Below, one piece after another: positions 33,784 through 41,869 of a stretch of DNA of 64,000 nt. The translations under genes were made by a program, and so were the position numbers. The DNA is from Candidatus Latescibacterota bacterium. GTDB lineage: Bacteria > Latescibacterota > UBA2968 > UBA8231. The notes under the pieces were generated by a model. The model was not told where the DNA came from, ran no database searches, and saw nothing but the letters and a program-made list of their open reading frames with translations. Where the stretch lies: positions 1 through 64,000 of the forward strand of contig JAJEFJ010000021.1 in the NCBI GenBank assembly GCA_022820485.1. The letters run 5' to 3'. Each line of letters begins with the position of its first letter. Within the stretch, counting starts at the first letter, position 1.

Positions 33784-35187
33784 ATGCCCCCGCCCTCCAC
33801 CCGCATCACCGCCACGCTAGTCAATGCTGCAGAGCGTCACAACATTTCCTTCGAGTACCAGCAAACGCCCATCTACCATACGCCCGTCACCGTCGAAGTC
33901 CCTCTCGACGAAAAGGGCACCCTCGCGGTAGAACTGCCATTTACGGAAGCGCAAATGGCTTCGGTCAATCTCGACAAGAAGGTCAAGCTCTTTCTGGAAC
34001 CGGGCGACCAATTGCACATCGACGCGGACTTGCTCGACCTGCCTCAGTCTCTCCGCTTTTCCGGCCAAGGCGCGGCCAACAACCAATTCCTTGCTGCTCT
34101 GCGGGCCCGCTTCCCCGATTACCTAGACATCGACTACGAAGACTTGGAGGTTGATGCCTTTCGCAAAATAATCGACCAGCGGCGCTTGGAAATGACTCGC
34201 TTTCTGGACGAGGGGTGCAACCAATACCAACTCACGCCGTCCTTCGTCGATTACTACCGCGCTGAAATCACTTATGAATGGGCCGAAGACCTAGTCACAT
34301 ATCCGCGCAGCTACGAGAGGGAAAACGGACGGGAGAACGAAGCCATACCCGATGACTATTTCGACGACCTCGACCAGATTGAACTGGTTGACGAAGTGGC
34401 TATCGGCACCTTCCATTACCGTCACTTTCTGATGCGCTATTTCTTCCGCTTGTGGCTAGATCGGCAGAACCAGCCCGGAATTGAGCAGATGTCTGCCGAG
34501 GAACGCCGAGACTTCTACATCCCCTACAATCAGGCCAAGCGGGCCTTGCACGGCAAAGCCCGGTACTTCTTTCTCGCTGGGGAAATCATTAAAGATTTGC
34601 AGAATGGCTTCTCTGACGAAGGCGAACAATACCTAGCCGAATTTCTCCAAGACAACCCCTATCCCGAATACACCGAGGTCGTCGAGGAGGTCGTGCGGAA
34701 AGCATCTAAGCTCAAACCCGGCCAACCGGCCCCCGACTTCACCCTCGACGATCTCCAAGGCCAAAGCACCTCCTTGAGCGATTTTAAAGGCCAAGCGGTT
34801 TTCCTAGACTTTTGGGCGAGTTGGTGCGGCCCCTGCATATGGGCGGTACCCTTTTTGGAAAAGATCAAACAGCAGACCCGCGACCAGAAGGTGGTCTTTT
34901 TAAACATCTCTTTGGATCCTGTCGACGAGTGGCACCCAGCGGTCGCTGAGCACGGCCTGACTGGCGTTCACGTTCACGCCCTAGGCGGCTGGCAAGCGGC
35001 AGTAGCTCAGTTGTACCAAGTCCGTGGCATACCCTCCTATTTCTTGGTAGGTCCAGACGGCCGCATGGACGGCCGCGTCAACTATGTCTTTGATGTCGCG
35101 GAGGTGGTCAGCCGCATTGAGGAAGTGGCGTCTGGGAAGGTGCCATCGTCGAAAAGCAAACGATCGGATATGAGCATCAGAGGGTAG
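33784..35187 (+). CDS. Thioredoxin-like (TlpA-type) protein with long N-terminal domain
   Basis: A 467-residue protein with a C-terminal TlpA/AhpC-like thioredoxin domain (about 315-450), active site WCGPC (Cys348, Cys351) and cis-Pro in RGIPSYFLV. The N-terminal ~310 residues resemble the beta-domain plus helical region of Bacteroidetes-type TlpA proteins. Such proteins are normally periplasmic, but here the N-terminus (MPPPSTRITATL) has no signal peptide, so it may be cytoplasmic or the true start may be missed. GAGGAG lies six bases before ATG 33784. Confidence 0.8.
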   Translation: MPPPSTRITATLVNAAERHNISFEYQQTPIYHTPVTVEVPLDEKGTLAVELPFTEAQMASVNLDKKVKLFLEPGDQLHIDADLLDLPQSLRFSGQGAANNQFLAALRARFPDYLDIDYEDLEVDAFRKIIDQRRLEMTRFLDEGCNQYQLTPSFVDYYRAEITYEWAEDLVTYPRSYERENGRENEAIPDDYFDDLDQIELVDEVAIGTFHYRHFLMRYFFRLWLDRQNQPGIEQMSAEERRDFYIPYNQAKRALHGKARYFFLAGEIIKDLQNGFSDEGEQYLAEFLQDNPYPEYTEVVEEVVRKASKLKPGQPAPDFTLDDLQGQSTSLSDFKGQAVFLDFWASWCGPCIWAVPFLEKIKQQTRDQKVVFLNISLDPVDEWHPAVAEHGLTGVHVHALGGWQAAVAQLYQVRGIPSYFLVGPDGRMDGRVNYVFDVAEVVSRIEEVASGKVPSSKSKRSDMSIRG

Positions 35188-35313
35188 CCGCATTGGGGGT
35201 TGTCTGGGGAATTGCGGTTGACGACGGCATCTATTTTTTTCACTAGAGAGTGAGGTGATCCCCACAGACGGGTGCCCATTTCGCTCCGCACCATCGATCA
35301 ACGACAGGTTTCC

Positions 35314-36657
35314 ATGCCAGCCCCTAATATCGTCTATATCCACTCGCACGACACCGGCCGCTACGTCCAACCCTACGGCCACGCCATACCCACGCCCCAT
35401 ATCCAGCAGCTAGCCGAGGAAGGCGTCCTCTTCCGCCAAGCCTTTTGCGCCAACCCCACCTGCTCGCCCAGCCGCGCCTGCCTGCTCACGGGCCAGTGGG
35501 CCCATTCCTGCGGCATGACCGGCTTGGTCAACCGAGGCTGGACCTTGCCCTACCCCGAACGGCTGCTGACCCATACCCTGCAAAAAGCCGGATACATCAC
35601 GGCCATGGCCGGCTTCCAGCACGTGGTAGCGGACGTCGACGGCGGCGGCTTCACTCGCCTGTTGCCCCAAGAGGCTCCCGATGCCCAAACCGAAGACCGG
35701 GCCGCCGCCTTTTTAGCCGAAGATCACCGCGTGCCCTTCTATTTGGACGTGGGTTTTAGCGAAACTCATCGCCAGCGACGCGGTTTTGCGCCCCAGCCCC
35801 AAGACGAGGATCCCACCGATCCGCGCTACGTGCGACCATCCGCGCCTTTTCCCGATACACCTGAGACGCGCCGTGACATGGCCGAGTACATCGACGCGGC
35901 CCGCACCCTCGACGCCAAAATGGGCCGCGTCTTCGCCGCCCTGCGAGACAACGGTTTGGCCGACAATACCCTCGTCATTTGCACCACAGACCACGGCATT
36001 GCCTTCCCCACCATGAAGTGCAACCTCACCGACCACGGCATTGGCGTCATGCTAGTGCTGCGCGGCCCGGGCGGCTTCAGCAACGGCCAAGTAGTCAATG
36101 CCTTGGTCAGCCAAATAGATATCTATCCAACGGTCTGCGCCCTAGCCGGAATCGCCTTGCCCGACCACGTACAGGGGACCTCGCTCCTGCCGCTAGCAAA
36201 CGGCCAGACCCAAGAAATCCGCGGCGAAATTTTCGCCGAAGTAAACTACCACACCTACTACGAACCCCAGCGCTGCATCCGCACGCCGCGCTTCAAGTAC
36301 ATCCGCCGCTTCGACCAGCGCCAATACCCAGTTATGCCCAATTGCGACGACAGCTTGACCAAAGACTATTTTATCGACCAAGGCTGGCGGCAACGCCCCC
36401 TAGAGCGCGAACGGCTCTACGATCTGATTTTCGACCCGCACGAAACCCACAACCTAGCCGCAGCCCCCAATTGCCAAGATCACTTAGAGGATCTGCGCCA
36501 GCGTCTCGACCAATGGATGCAAGACACCGATGACCCCCTAGCCCACGGACGCCCCGTAGTGCCGCCCACTACTGCGGTAGTCAACGACCCCGATGCCCGC
36601 TCGGCCACGGAGCCGCACCACTCGGCCCGCGAATTTTTGGGCATCTATCCAGAGTGA
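35314..36657 (+). CDS. Cys-type sulfatase
   Basis: A 447-residue arylsulfatase-superfamily enzyme, resembling sulfamidase/heparan-type sulfatases. The sulfatase signature C-x-P-S-R is CSPSR starting at Cys50, which must be converted to formylglycine by a maturase not in this window. Metal-binding elements appear at HSHDTGRY near the start and at CTTDHGIAFP near residue 230. No signal peptide, so it may act on imported, partly degraded sulfated sugars. ATG 35314 is preferred to 35272 because the conserved domain starts immediately. It is not in an obvious operon. Confidence 0.88.
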   Translation: MPAPNIVYIHSHDTGRYVQPYGHAIPTPHIQQLAEEGVLFRQAFCANPTCSPSRACLLTGQWAHSCGMTGLVNRGWTLPYPERLLTHTLQKAGYITAMAGFQHVVADVDGGGFTRLLPQEAPDAQTEDRAAAFLAEDHRVPFYLDVGFSETHRQRRGFAPQPQDEDPTDPRYVRPSAPFPDTPETRRDMAEYIDAARTLDAKMGRVFAALRDNGLADNTLVICTTDHGIAFPTMKCNLTDHGIGVMLVLRGPGGFSNGQVVNALVSQIDIYPTVCALAGIALPDHVQGTSLLPLANGQTQEIRGEIFAEVNYHTYYEPQRCIRTPRFKYIRRFDQRQYPVMPNCDDSLTKDYFIDQGWRQRPLERERLYDLIFDPHETHNLAAAPNCQDHLEDLRQRLDQWMQDTDDPLAHGRPVVPPTTAVVNDPDARSATEPHHSAREFLGIYPE

Positions 36658-36732
36658 GATGAACAGTTTATCGGTTCGCTCTGTGAGCCTCGCTACCATT
36701 AGGCATTTACCCAACCCCATAAAGGAGGCCCC

Positions 36733-38052
36733 ATGCAATCCGCTCTGTTTTTTCTCCTCACCTGCGCCTTGACCCTAGGCGCATGTGCCGACCGAGATCC
36801 GGTTTCCTCTAATGAGCCGACCGAGCCGGCCGCCAAGCGCAGAATCAGCAGCATAACTTGGACCACCACTCCCGTCGCCGGACGGGCCGAGTCGCGGCTC
36901 TACCCGCTCGGCGCGGACGAGGCCGTGCAGATCCGCTCGTTGCTCTCGATCACCGGCGCGGCGTCGCTAGGCGGGGCGTTGCGCAACAGCGTAGAGTTGG
37001 CCGTGCGCGACTTCGGCGACATCTACGGACGCGCCGTCGAACTCGGCGAGTCCATGGACAGCATGTGCTCGCCAGATGGCGGGCGCACAGGTGCCGAGCA
37101 GATCAGCTCCGACCCGCAGGTGATCGGCGTCATCGGCACGTCGTGTTCAGCCGCGGCCGTGGCGGCCTCACCAGTGATCAGCGAGGCGGGGCTGGTGATG
37201 ATCTCGCCGTCCAACACCTCGCCGCTGCTCACGTCCGACCTCGCCGGCAACGCCAACCCCAACTATCACCCCGGCTATTTCCGCACTTCCAACAACGACC
37301 TCTATCAGGCCAACGCAGTCGCCGACTTCGCCTACAGCAAATTGGGCCTGCGGCGCATGGTGGCCGTTGACGACGGCGATCCATACACATCAGCCCTCGT
37401 CAGTGCATTCGGCAATGCGTTTGGCGCACTCGGCGGCGAGATCGTGGTCGCTACCCGAATCGACAAGGGCGACACGGACATGACGGACGTTCTCGCGGAA
37501 TTCGCTGCGGCCGAACCAGACGGCATCTTCTTCCCGCTCTTCGAAGACGCAGGCACGCCCTTCGCCGAGCAGGCGCGGGCGTTCGACGGCCTAGAAGATG
37601 CGACGCTCATTACGGGCGCGGCGCTCTTCGTGTCCGAATTCCTCGGCACGCCGCAGTCGGAGGGCATGTACTTCGCCGGACCAGAGTCGGACCACGGCGC
37701 AAACGTCAACGCGGCAACCGGCAAGAACGCAGGCGATGTGCTCGCCGCGTATGAAGCCACGTACGGCGGGTCGCCTACTTCTCCGTACTGGGCGCATGCG
37801 TACGACGCCACGACCGTGCTACTCAGTGCCATCAAATCCGTTGCCGTAGAGCAAGACGGCAAGTTGTACATAAACCGCGCTGCCCTGCGCGCGGGCGTCG
37901 GCGCGACGACCGGCTTTCAAGGGATTATCGGCACGCTCTCCTGCGACGATTTCGGCGACTGCGGCACCGGACGCATCAATATCTACCACCACACGGATAC
38001 GAGCATCACGGACACCGCGCAGTTGCCGGTAGTGTACCAGTTCGCGCCGTGA
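36733..38052 (+). CDS. Lipoprotein solute-binding protein (type 1 periplasmic fold)
   Basis: A 439-residue lipid-anchored binding protein (lipobox LGAC, Cys17) of the branched-chain amino-acid-binding type. Visible features are LLSITGAASLGGALRNSVELAVRDF, VIGVIGTSCSAAAVAASPVISEAGLVMISPS and the hinge region LGLRRMVAVDDGDPYTSAL. AAAGGAGG precedes ATG 36733. No ABC transporter components are adjacent; the next gene, 23 bases on, is a nucleobase-type permease with a kinase-like ATPase tail. This is the second orphan binding protein in the window paired with a membrane protein carrying signalling-type parts. Confidence 0.85.
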   Translation: MQSALFFLLTCALTLGACADRDPVSSNEPTEPAAKRRISSITWTTTPVAGRAESRLYPLGADEAVQIRSLLSITGAASLGGALRNSVELAVRDFGDIYGRAVELGESMDSMCSPDGGRTGAEQISSDPQVIGVIGTSCSAAAVAASPVISEAGLVMISPSNTSPLLTSDLAGNANPNYHPGYFRTSNNDLYQANAVADFAYSKLGLRRMVAVDDGDPYTSALVSAFGNAFGALGGEIVVATRIDKGDTDMTDVLAEFAAAEPDGIFFPLFEDAGTPFAEQARAFDGLEDATLITGAALFVSEFLGTPQSEGMYFAGPESDHGANVNAATGKNAGDVLAAYEATYGGSPTSPYWAHAYDATTVLLSAIKSVAVEQDGKLYINRAALRAGVGATTGFQGIIGTLSCDDFGDCGTGRINIYHHTDTSITDTAQLPVVYQFAP

Positions 38053-38075
38053 TCCCGACGGAAAGCTGAGCTCTT

Positions 38076-39809
38076 TTGTCATCAGCCCGTGCAAACGCAA
38101 ACATCCGCTACGAACCGGACGAGCCATGTCCCCTACCCGTGGCCCTAGGGGTCGGAGTCCAGGGTATCATAATAGGGATAGCGCCGACGGTGTTGATCGT
38201 CGCTCTCACCGCCCTGGCGGCTGGCCAAAACGAAAGCTACCTGTCGTGGGCCGTTTTCGCGGCACTGATAATCAGCGGGATAGGCACTGCGCTACAAGCG
38301 GCCAAGATCGGACGGCTGGGCGGCGGCCACGTGCTCATCATGGGAGCCACGCCCAACTTCATCGCCATCTCAGTCCTGGCCATTGAGGAGGGCGGGCCAG
38401 CTATGTTGGCCAGCCTCATCGTCCTTTCGTCGTTTTTTTACCTAGCCTTGGCGGCATGGCTACCGTTGCTGCGCCGCATCATTACGCCGGTTGTCTCCGG
38501 CACGGTACTCATGCTAATTGCGGCGATGATCCTGCCCATCGCTTTCGACCGGTTGCAAGAAGTGCCCGAGGGATCTTCACTGGCGGCGGGTCCGTGCGTG
38601 GCAGCGGTAACGCTGATTGCAGCCACGATGTTGATGCTGCGCGGTCCCCGAACTTGGCGGCCGTGGTCCCTGCTGCTCGGAATCGCCGCAGGCTGCGTGG
38701 CCGCGGTACCGTTCGGACTGTACGACTTTGGGCGCTTGAGCACCGCTTCTTGGCTTGGAATCCCCGCCAGCGGATTTCCTGGATTGGACCTGACGCCGAG
38801 CGCGGGGTTTTGGGCACTGCTGCCGATGTTCCTGATTGTCACCCTCGTGCAAGTGATCAAGGGCATTGGCGACGGCGTGGTCATTCAACAGGTGTCGCGG
38901 CGGCGACCACGAACGACAGACTTTCGCCTAATCCAAGGCTCAACCTACGCCAACGGGGTGGGCGTTCTGTTATCGGGCCTTACCGGGACGCCGCCCACGA
39001 CCTCCTATTCGTCTTCTACCGTCTCGCTCATCAACCTCACCGGAGTCTCCGCGCGCAGTGCCGGATACGCCGTGGGAGGTCTCCTCGTGGTGCTGGCGTT
39101 CTTTCCCAAGATAACGAGCGTGCTAATCTCTATTCCTAGCCCGGTCATGGGGGGGTTCTTGTTAGTCGCGATTGGCATGCTCTTCGTCGAGGGGGTACAG
39201 ACCCTTGCACGGGCCGGCCTCGACCCACAAAAGGCCATCGTGGTAGGATTGGCGTTCTCCATCGGCCTTGGTATGCAGCATCAGAACATTCTCGCGGACC
39301 TGCTGCCTAGTCCTTGGGGCGCGTTGCTCGGCAACGGCATGACCATCGGCACAGCGACGGCGATCGTGCTCACCGCGTTCCTCGAACTGACCAGCCCGCG
39401 CCGCCGACGCCTAGAGGTGCGGTTGGACATCGCCGACCTTCCCCGCATCGACGCCTTCCTCCAAGAGGTTGCTACCCAGATCGGTTGGGACGCTACTGCA
39501 ACCGAGCGGTTGCGCTCTGCGGGCGAGGAGACCCTGTCGAGTTTGTTGCAGCCGGACGACGCATATCCAGCGGGCGAGGTCCCGCGCTTGATTGTCGTCG
39601 CGCGGCCCGAGGGGGGAACTGTAGAAATGGAATTCCTCGCGGTCTTCGACGAGGAAAACCTAGAAGATCGTCTCGCGTATCTAGACGAACAGACCGAAAC
39701 CTTTGACGAACGAGAGCTATCGTTTCGCCTGTTGCGCCATTACGCTTCTTCGGTGCGACACCAGCAGTATCACGGACTGGACATCGTTACGGTGCAAGTG
39801 GCCCGGTAG
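38076..39809 (+). CDS. NCS2/NAT-type nucleobase permease fused to an RsbW-like ATPase domain
   Basis: A 577-residue protein. Residues ~20-440 form a polytopic xanthine/uracil permease-like transporter (GGGHVLIMGATPNFI, GTPPTTSYSSSTVSLINLTGVSARSAGY, SPVMGGFLLVAIGMLFVEG). Residues ~446-577 resemble an anti-sigma-factor-kinase/HATPase domain (LEVRLDIADLPRIDAFLQEV, then AGEETLSSLLQ). The usual Glu-x3-Asn Mg-ATP motif lacks its Asn (Ser instead), so ATP binding is doubtful. The TTG start at 38076 has only a weak ribosome site. The 3' end overlaps the convergent hydrolase gene by 23 bases. It is likely co-expressed with the binding protein upstream. Confidence 0.75.
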   Translation: MSSARANANIRYEPDEPCPLPVALGVGVQGIIIGIAPTVLIVALTALAAGQNESYLSWAVFAALIISGIGTALQAAKIGRLGGGHVLIMGATPNFIAISVLAIEEGGPAMLASLIVLSSFFYLALAAWLPLLRRIITPVVSGTVLMLIAAMILPIAFDRLQEVPEGSSLAAGPCVAAVTLIAATMLMLRGPRTWRPWSLLLGIAAGCVAAVPFGLYDFGRLSTASWLGIPASGFPGLDLTPSAGFWALLPMFLIVTLVQVIKGIGDGVVIQQVSRRRPRTTDFRLIQGSTYANGVGVLLSGLTGTPPTTSYSSSTVSLINLTGVSARSAGYAVGGLLVVLAFFPKITSVLISIPSPVMGGFLLVAIGMLFVEGVQTLARAGLDPQKAIVVGLAFSIGLGMQHQNILADLLPSPWGALLGNGMTIGTATAIVLTAFLELTSPRRRRLEVRLDIADLPRIDAFLQEVATQIGWDATATERLRSAGEETLSSLLQPDDAYPAGEVPRLIVVARPEGGTVEMEFLAVFDEENLEDRLAYLDEQTETFDERELSFRLLRHYASSVRHQQYHGLDIVTVQVAR

Positions 39810-40707
39810 TCCGCTCGATAAATTCGCGCAGGGCCGCGACGCATTCTGCTGGCTGTTCCAGTTGCAAAAAGTGCGTCGCTTCAGGCAGGAAATCGTAATC
39901 TACGGTCAAAATGTGACTAAGATCGAGCGTCGGCAGGTAGGAATACGGCAAGGTAGGATCGGCGCCGAGGACCTTTACTGGACAACGAAATGTTGCAAAA
40001 TCCACCAAAACAGCAAAAGTGCGAGCGTAATCTACGAGCTGCGCTTCGTATTCACGCGGACACCGCAACTCATACCCCTCCCCGCTAGCACATTTGCGCA
40101 GCGTTGTCTTTGCCACCAGATCGCAAACCCCGGGCACGGCACGCTGGAAAATTGGTAGATAGGGAAGAAAATCTGCAAACTCTTCCCTTGTCTGGAACCG
40201 AGTTGTGCGGCGGCGCGTCATGGCAGCCGTGCGCGCAACGGCCGCATCGAATTCTTCGTAATTGTCGTCGGGCTTGCACAAGGGTGGATCGAACAGAACG
40301 TACGCTGCGAATTCACGGCCTTTGCTCGGTGATAAAAGCGTTATCAGCGCCGAAACCGAATGAAATACGCCAATTTTCGGTTTCTTCCCGTAGTGATGGT
40401 CAATTGCTGCAAGAATACAGTCGTGGTCCTGAATTAATGTTGGCATATTGTGCTTTTGCAGGGTACCAACACTATTCCAACCGTGATTTCTGAGATCGTA
40501 GATGATCAGGTCGAAATCGTCGGTCAGCAGCGACCAAAAGGGATAATAGAGATCAATCGCCAGACCGCTACCGTGGCTCAGCACGAGCCGCGGCCCCGCC
40601 GGATTTCCATGGCGGCGCAGCGTGATGACCGTGCCATCGTCCATGCGAACATCGTTAGTGGAAAGCGGCTCGGGGATTTCCCAGACGGGTTCTGAAGTCG
40701 TGGTCAA
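39787..40707 (-). CDS. Alpha/beta hydrolase, possible thioesterase of the PKS operon
   Basis: A 306-residue alpha/beta hydrolase. The oxyanion segment is LSHGSGLAID; the nucleophile elbow reads GVFHSVSAL, an atypical H-S-V-S in place of G-x-S-x-G; and the catalytic His is in ATHFLQLEQP. I place the start at TTG 40707, which overlaps the PPTase stop as TTGA, with GGA just upstream; the frame is open to 40779 but inside the PPTase gene. As last gene of the PKS operon it may release or edit the acyl product. That role is inferred from position only. Confidence 0.75.
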   Translation of the reverse strand: MTTTSEPVWEIPEPLSTNDVRMDDGTVITLRRHGNPAGPRLVLSHGSGLAIDLYYPFWSLLTDDFDLIIYDLRNHGWNSVGTLQKHNMPTLIQDHDCILAAIDHHYGKKPKIGVFHSVSALITLLSPSKGREFAAYVLFDPPLCKPDDNYEEFDAAVARTAAMTRRRTTRFQTREEFADFLPYLPIFQRAVPGVCDLVAKTTLRKCASGEGYELRCPREYEAQLVDYARTFAVLVDFATFRCPVKVLGADPTLPYSYLPTLDLSHILTVDYDFLPEATHFLQLEQPAECVAALREFIERTTGPLAP

Positions 40708-41444
40708 TTGGAATCCGGGGCTAATTCGTGAGCGATAGCGGCTGCGAAATGCTCGTTGCCAAGATCTTCCAACCGCCATCTAACGGTCGGCATTTGCGGG
40801 AACTGAAATATGCTAGTCGCCTTACCCTGGCGCATGGCCGATGGGATCTCGAATTGGGACATATCCAAAGAAAGCCCTAGGCCAAGCGCCTTGATTAATG
40901 CTTCTTTAATGGTCCAAAAAGTGAAGAACAAGTGCAACTTGCGACCTCCACGCGCCAATGCCAGCTCAGCTTGTTCGTCCGGCCCCAGCACGCTATTGAT
41001 TAATCCATCGAGATCGCGCGGCGTGCGGCGTTCCTCCACATCCACGCCCAGCCGTCCTGCCCTTGCAACCCCGATCAAGCCATGCGCACCGCTGTGACTG
41101 ACGTTGAAGCTGACGGGAGCCGCCACCCCCTGCACCACCGCATACGGCTTGCCGTGATCGGATGCTCCGAACGCAAGCTGTTCATTGCGGCAATCGAGTT
41201 GACTACAGAGCACGGCGCGGAGTGCTGCACGGCATAAAGCAAATCGGCGACGCGGACCGTCGTACTGGTAGCGTTGCCAACGCGCCCGTTCTTCCTCGTC
41301 CAGCCACGCCCAAGCCTCCGCCTCACGGACCGCATGAGGCGTCAGATCGACGTGTAGGACCGTAGCGCGGCCAACTTTTCTGAATGGACGCCACCAGCAC
41401 TCGGCAATGAAACTAGGTATATGTCGGGACGCTTCCATTGGCAT
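40704..41444 (-). CDS. Sfp-type 4'-phosphopantetheinyl transferase
   Basis: A 246-residue enzyme that should attach phosphopantetheine from CoA to carrier-protein serines. The three family motifs are present: FNVSHSGAHGLIGVA (about 113-127), the Mg-binding LGVDVEE (Asp135, Glu137) and FFTFWTIKEALIKALG (Trp177, Lys180, Glu181). Length fits the Sfp/AcpT group used for secondary metabolism. It lies between the free ACP and the hydrolase and is translationally coupled to the latter, so its clients are most likely Ser2510 of the PKS and Ser40 of the free ACP. Confidence 0.92.
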   Translation of the reverse strand: MPMEASRHIPSFIAECWWRPFRKVGRATVLHVDLTPHAVREAEAWAWLDEEERARWQRYQYDGPRRRFALCRAALRAVLCSQLDCRNEQLAFGASDHGKPYAVVQGVAAPVSFNVSHSGAHGLIGVARAGRLGVDVEERRTPRDLDGLINSVLGPDEQAELALARGGRKLHLFFTFWTIKEALIKALGLGLSLDMSQFEIPSAMRQGKATSIFQFPQMPTVRWRLEDLGNEHFAAAIAHELAPDSN

Positions 41445-41529
41445 GGAAACGGCGGCTTCCCAATCGGCCGTGTCGGCCCGACTAGAAAGCCGCCGATTTC
41501 ACAGGATCAGCGGACGCCCCTTAGGGCGT

Positions 41530-41775
41530 TCAGCCAGCGCTAGAATCGAGGTGCTCGATCAAGCCCTGGACGCTGTTAATATTCGCACAGTCTTCGGGAG
41601 AAAACGCAACGTTGAACTCCTGAGAGACCACTCTCGCGAACGCAACGAGATCCATAGAGGATACACCGGCCTCAAGGAGGCTGGCATTCAGATCGTCGGG
41701 CAGCTCTATTGGCTGACCATCTACTTCGAGGTTTTCGGCGATGAGTTCTCTGAGACGTTCTGCGGTTGAGGCCAT
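41530..41775 (-). CDS. Free-standing acyl carrier protein
   Basis: An 81-residue carrier protein. The phosphopantetheine site is GVSSMDLVAF with Ser40; the usual preceding Asp is replaced by Ser39. Helix 1 (AERLRELIAENLEV) and helix 3 fit the four-helix fold. AAAGGA lies nine bases before the ATG at 41775. It lies 94 bases after the PKS stop on the same strand. Because the second PKS module ends without its own carrier, this ACP is a good candidate acceptor for the terminal KS. Confidence 0.9.
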   Translation of the reverse strand: MASTAERLRELIAENLEVDGQPIELPDDLNASLLEAGVSSMDLVAFARVVSQEFNVAFSPEDCANINSVQGLIEHLDSSAG

Positions 41776-41869
41776 ATTCGCAATCCTTTCGCAATGGTTG
41801 ATGGCTTAAAACGTCAGACACAAGGGACATAGCATAATAAAAGGGGCGCGTGGGGTCAATCCACTGTAT

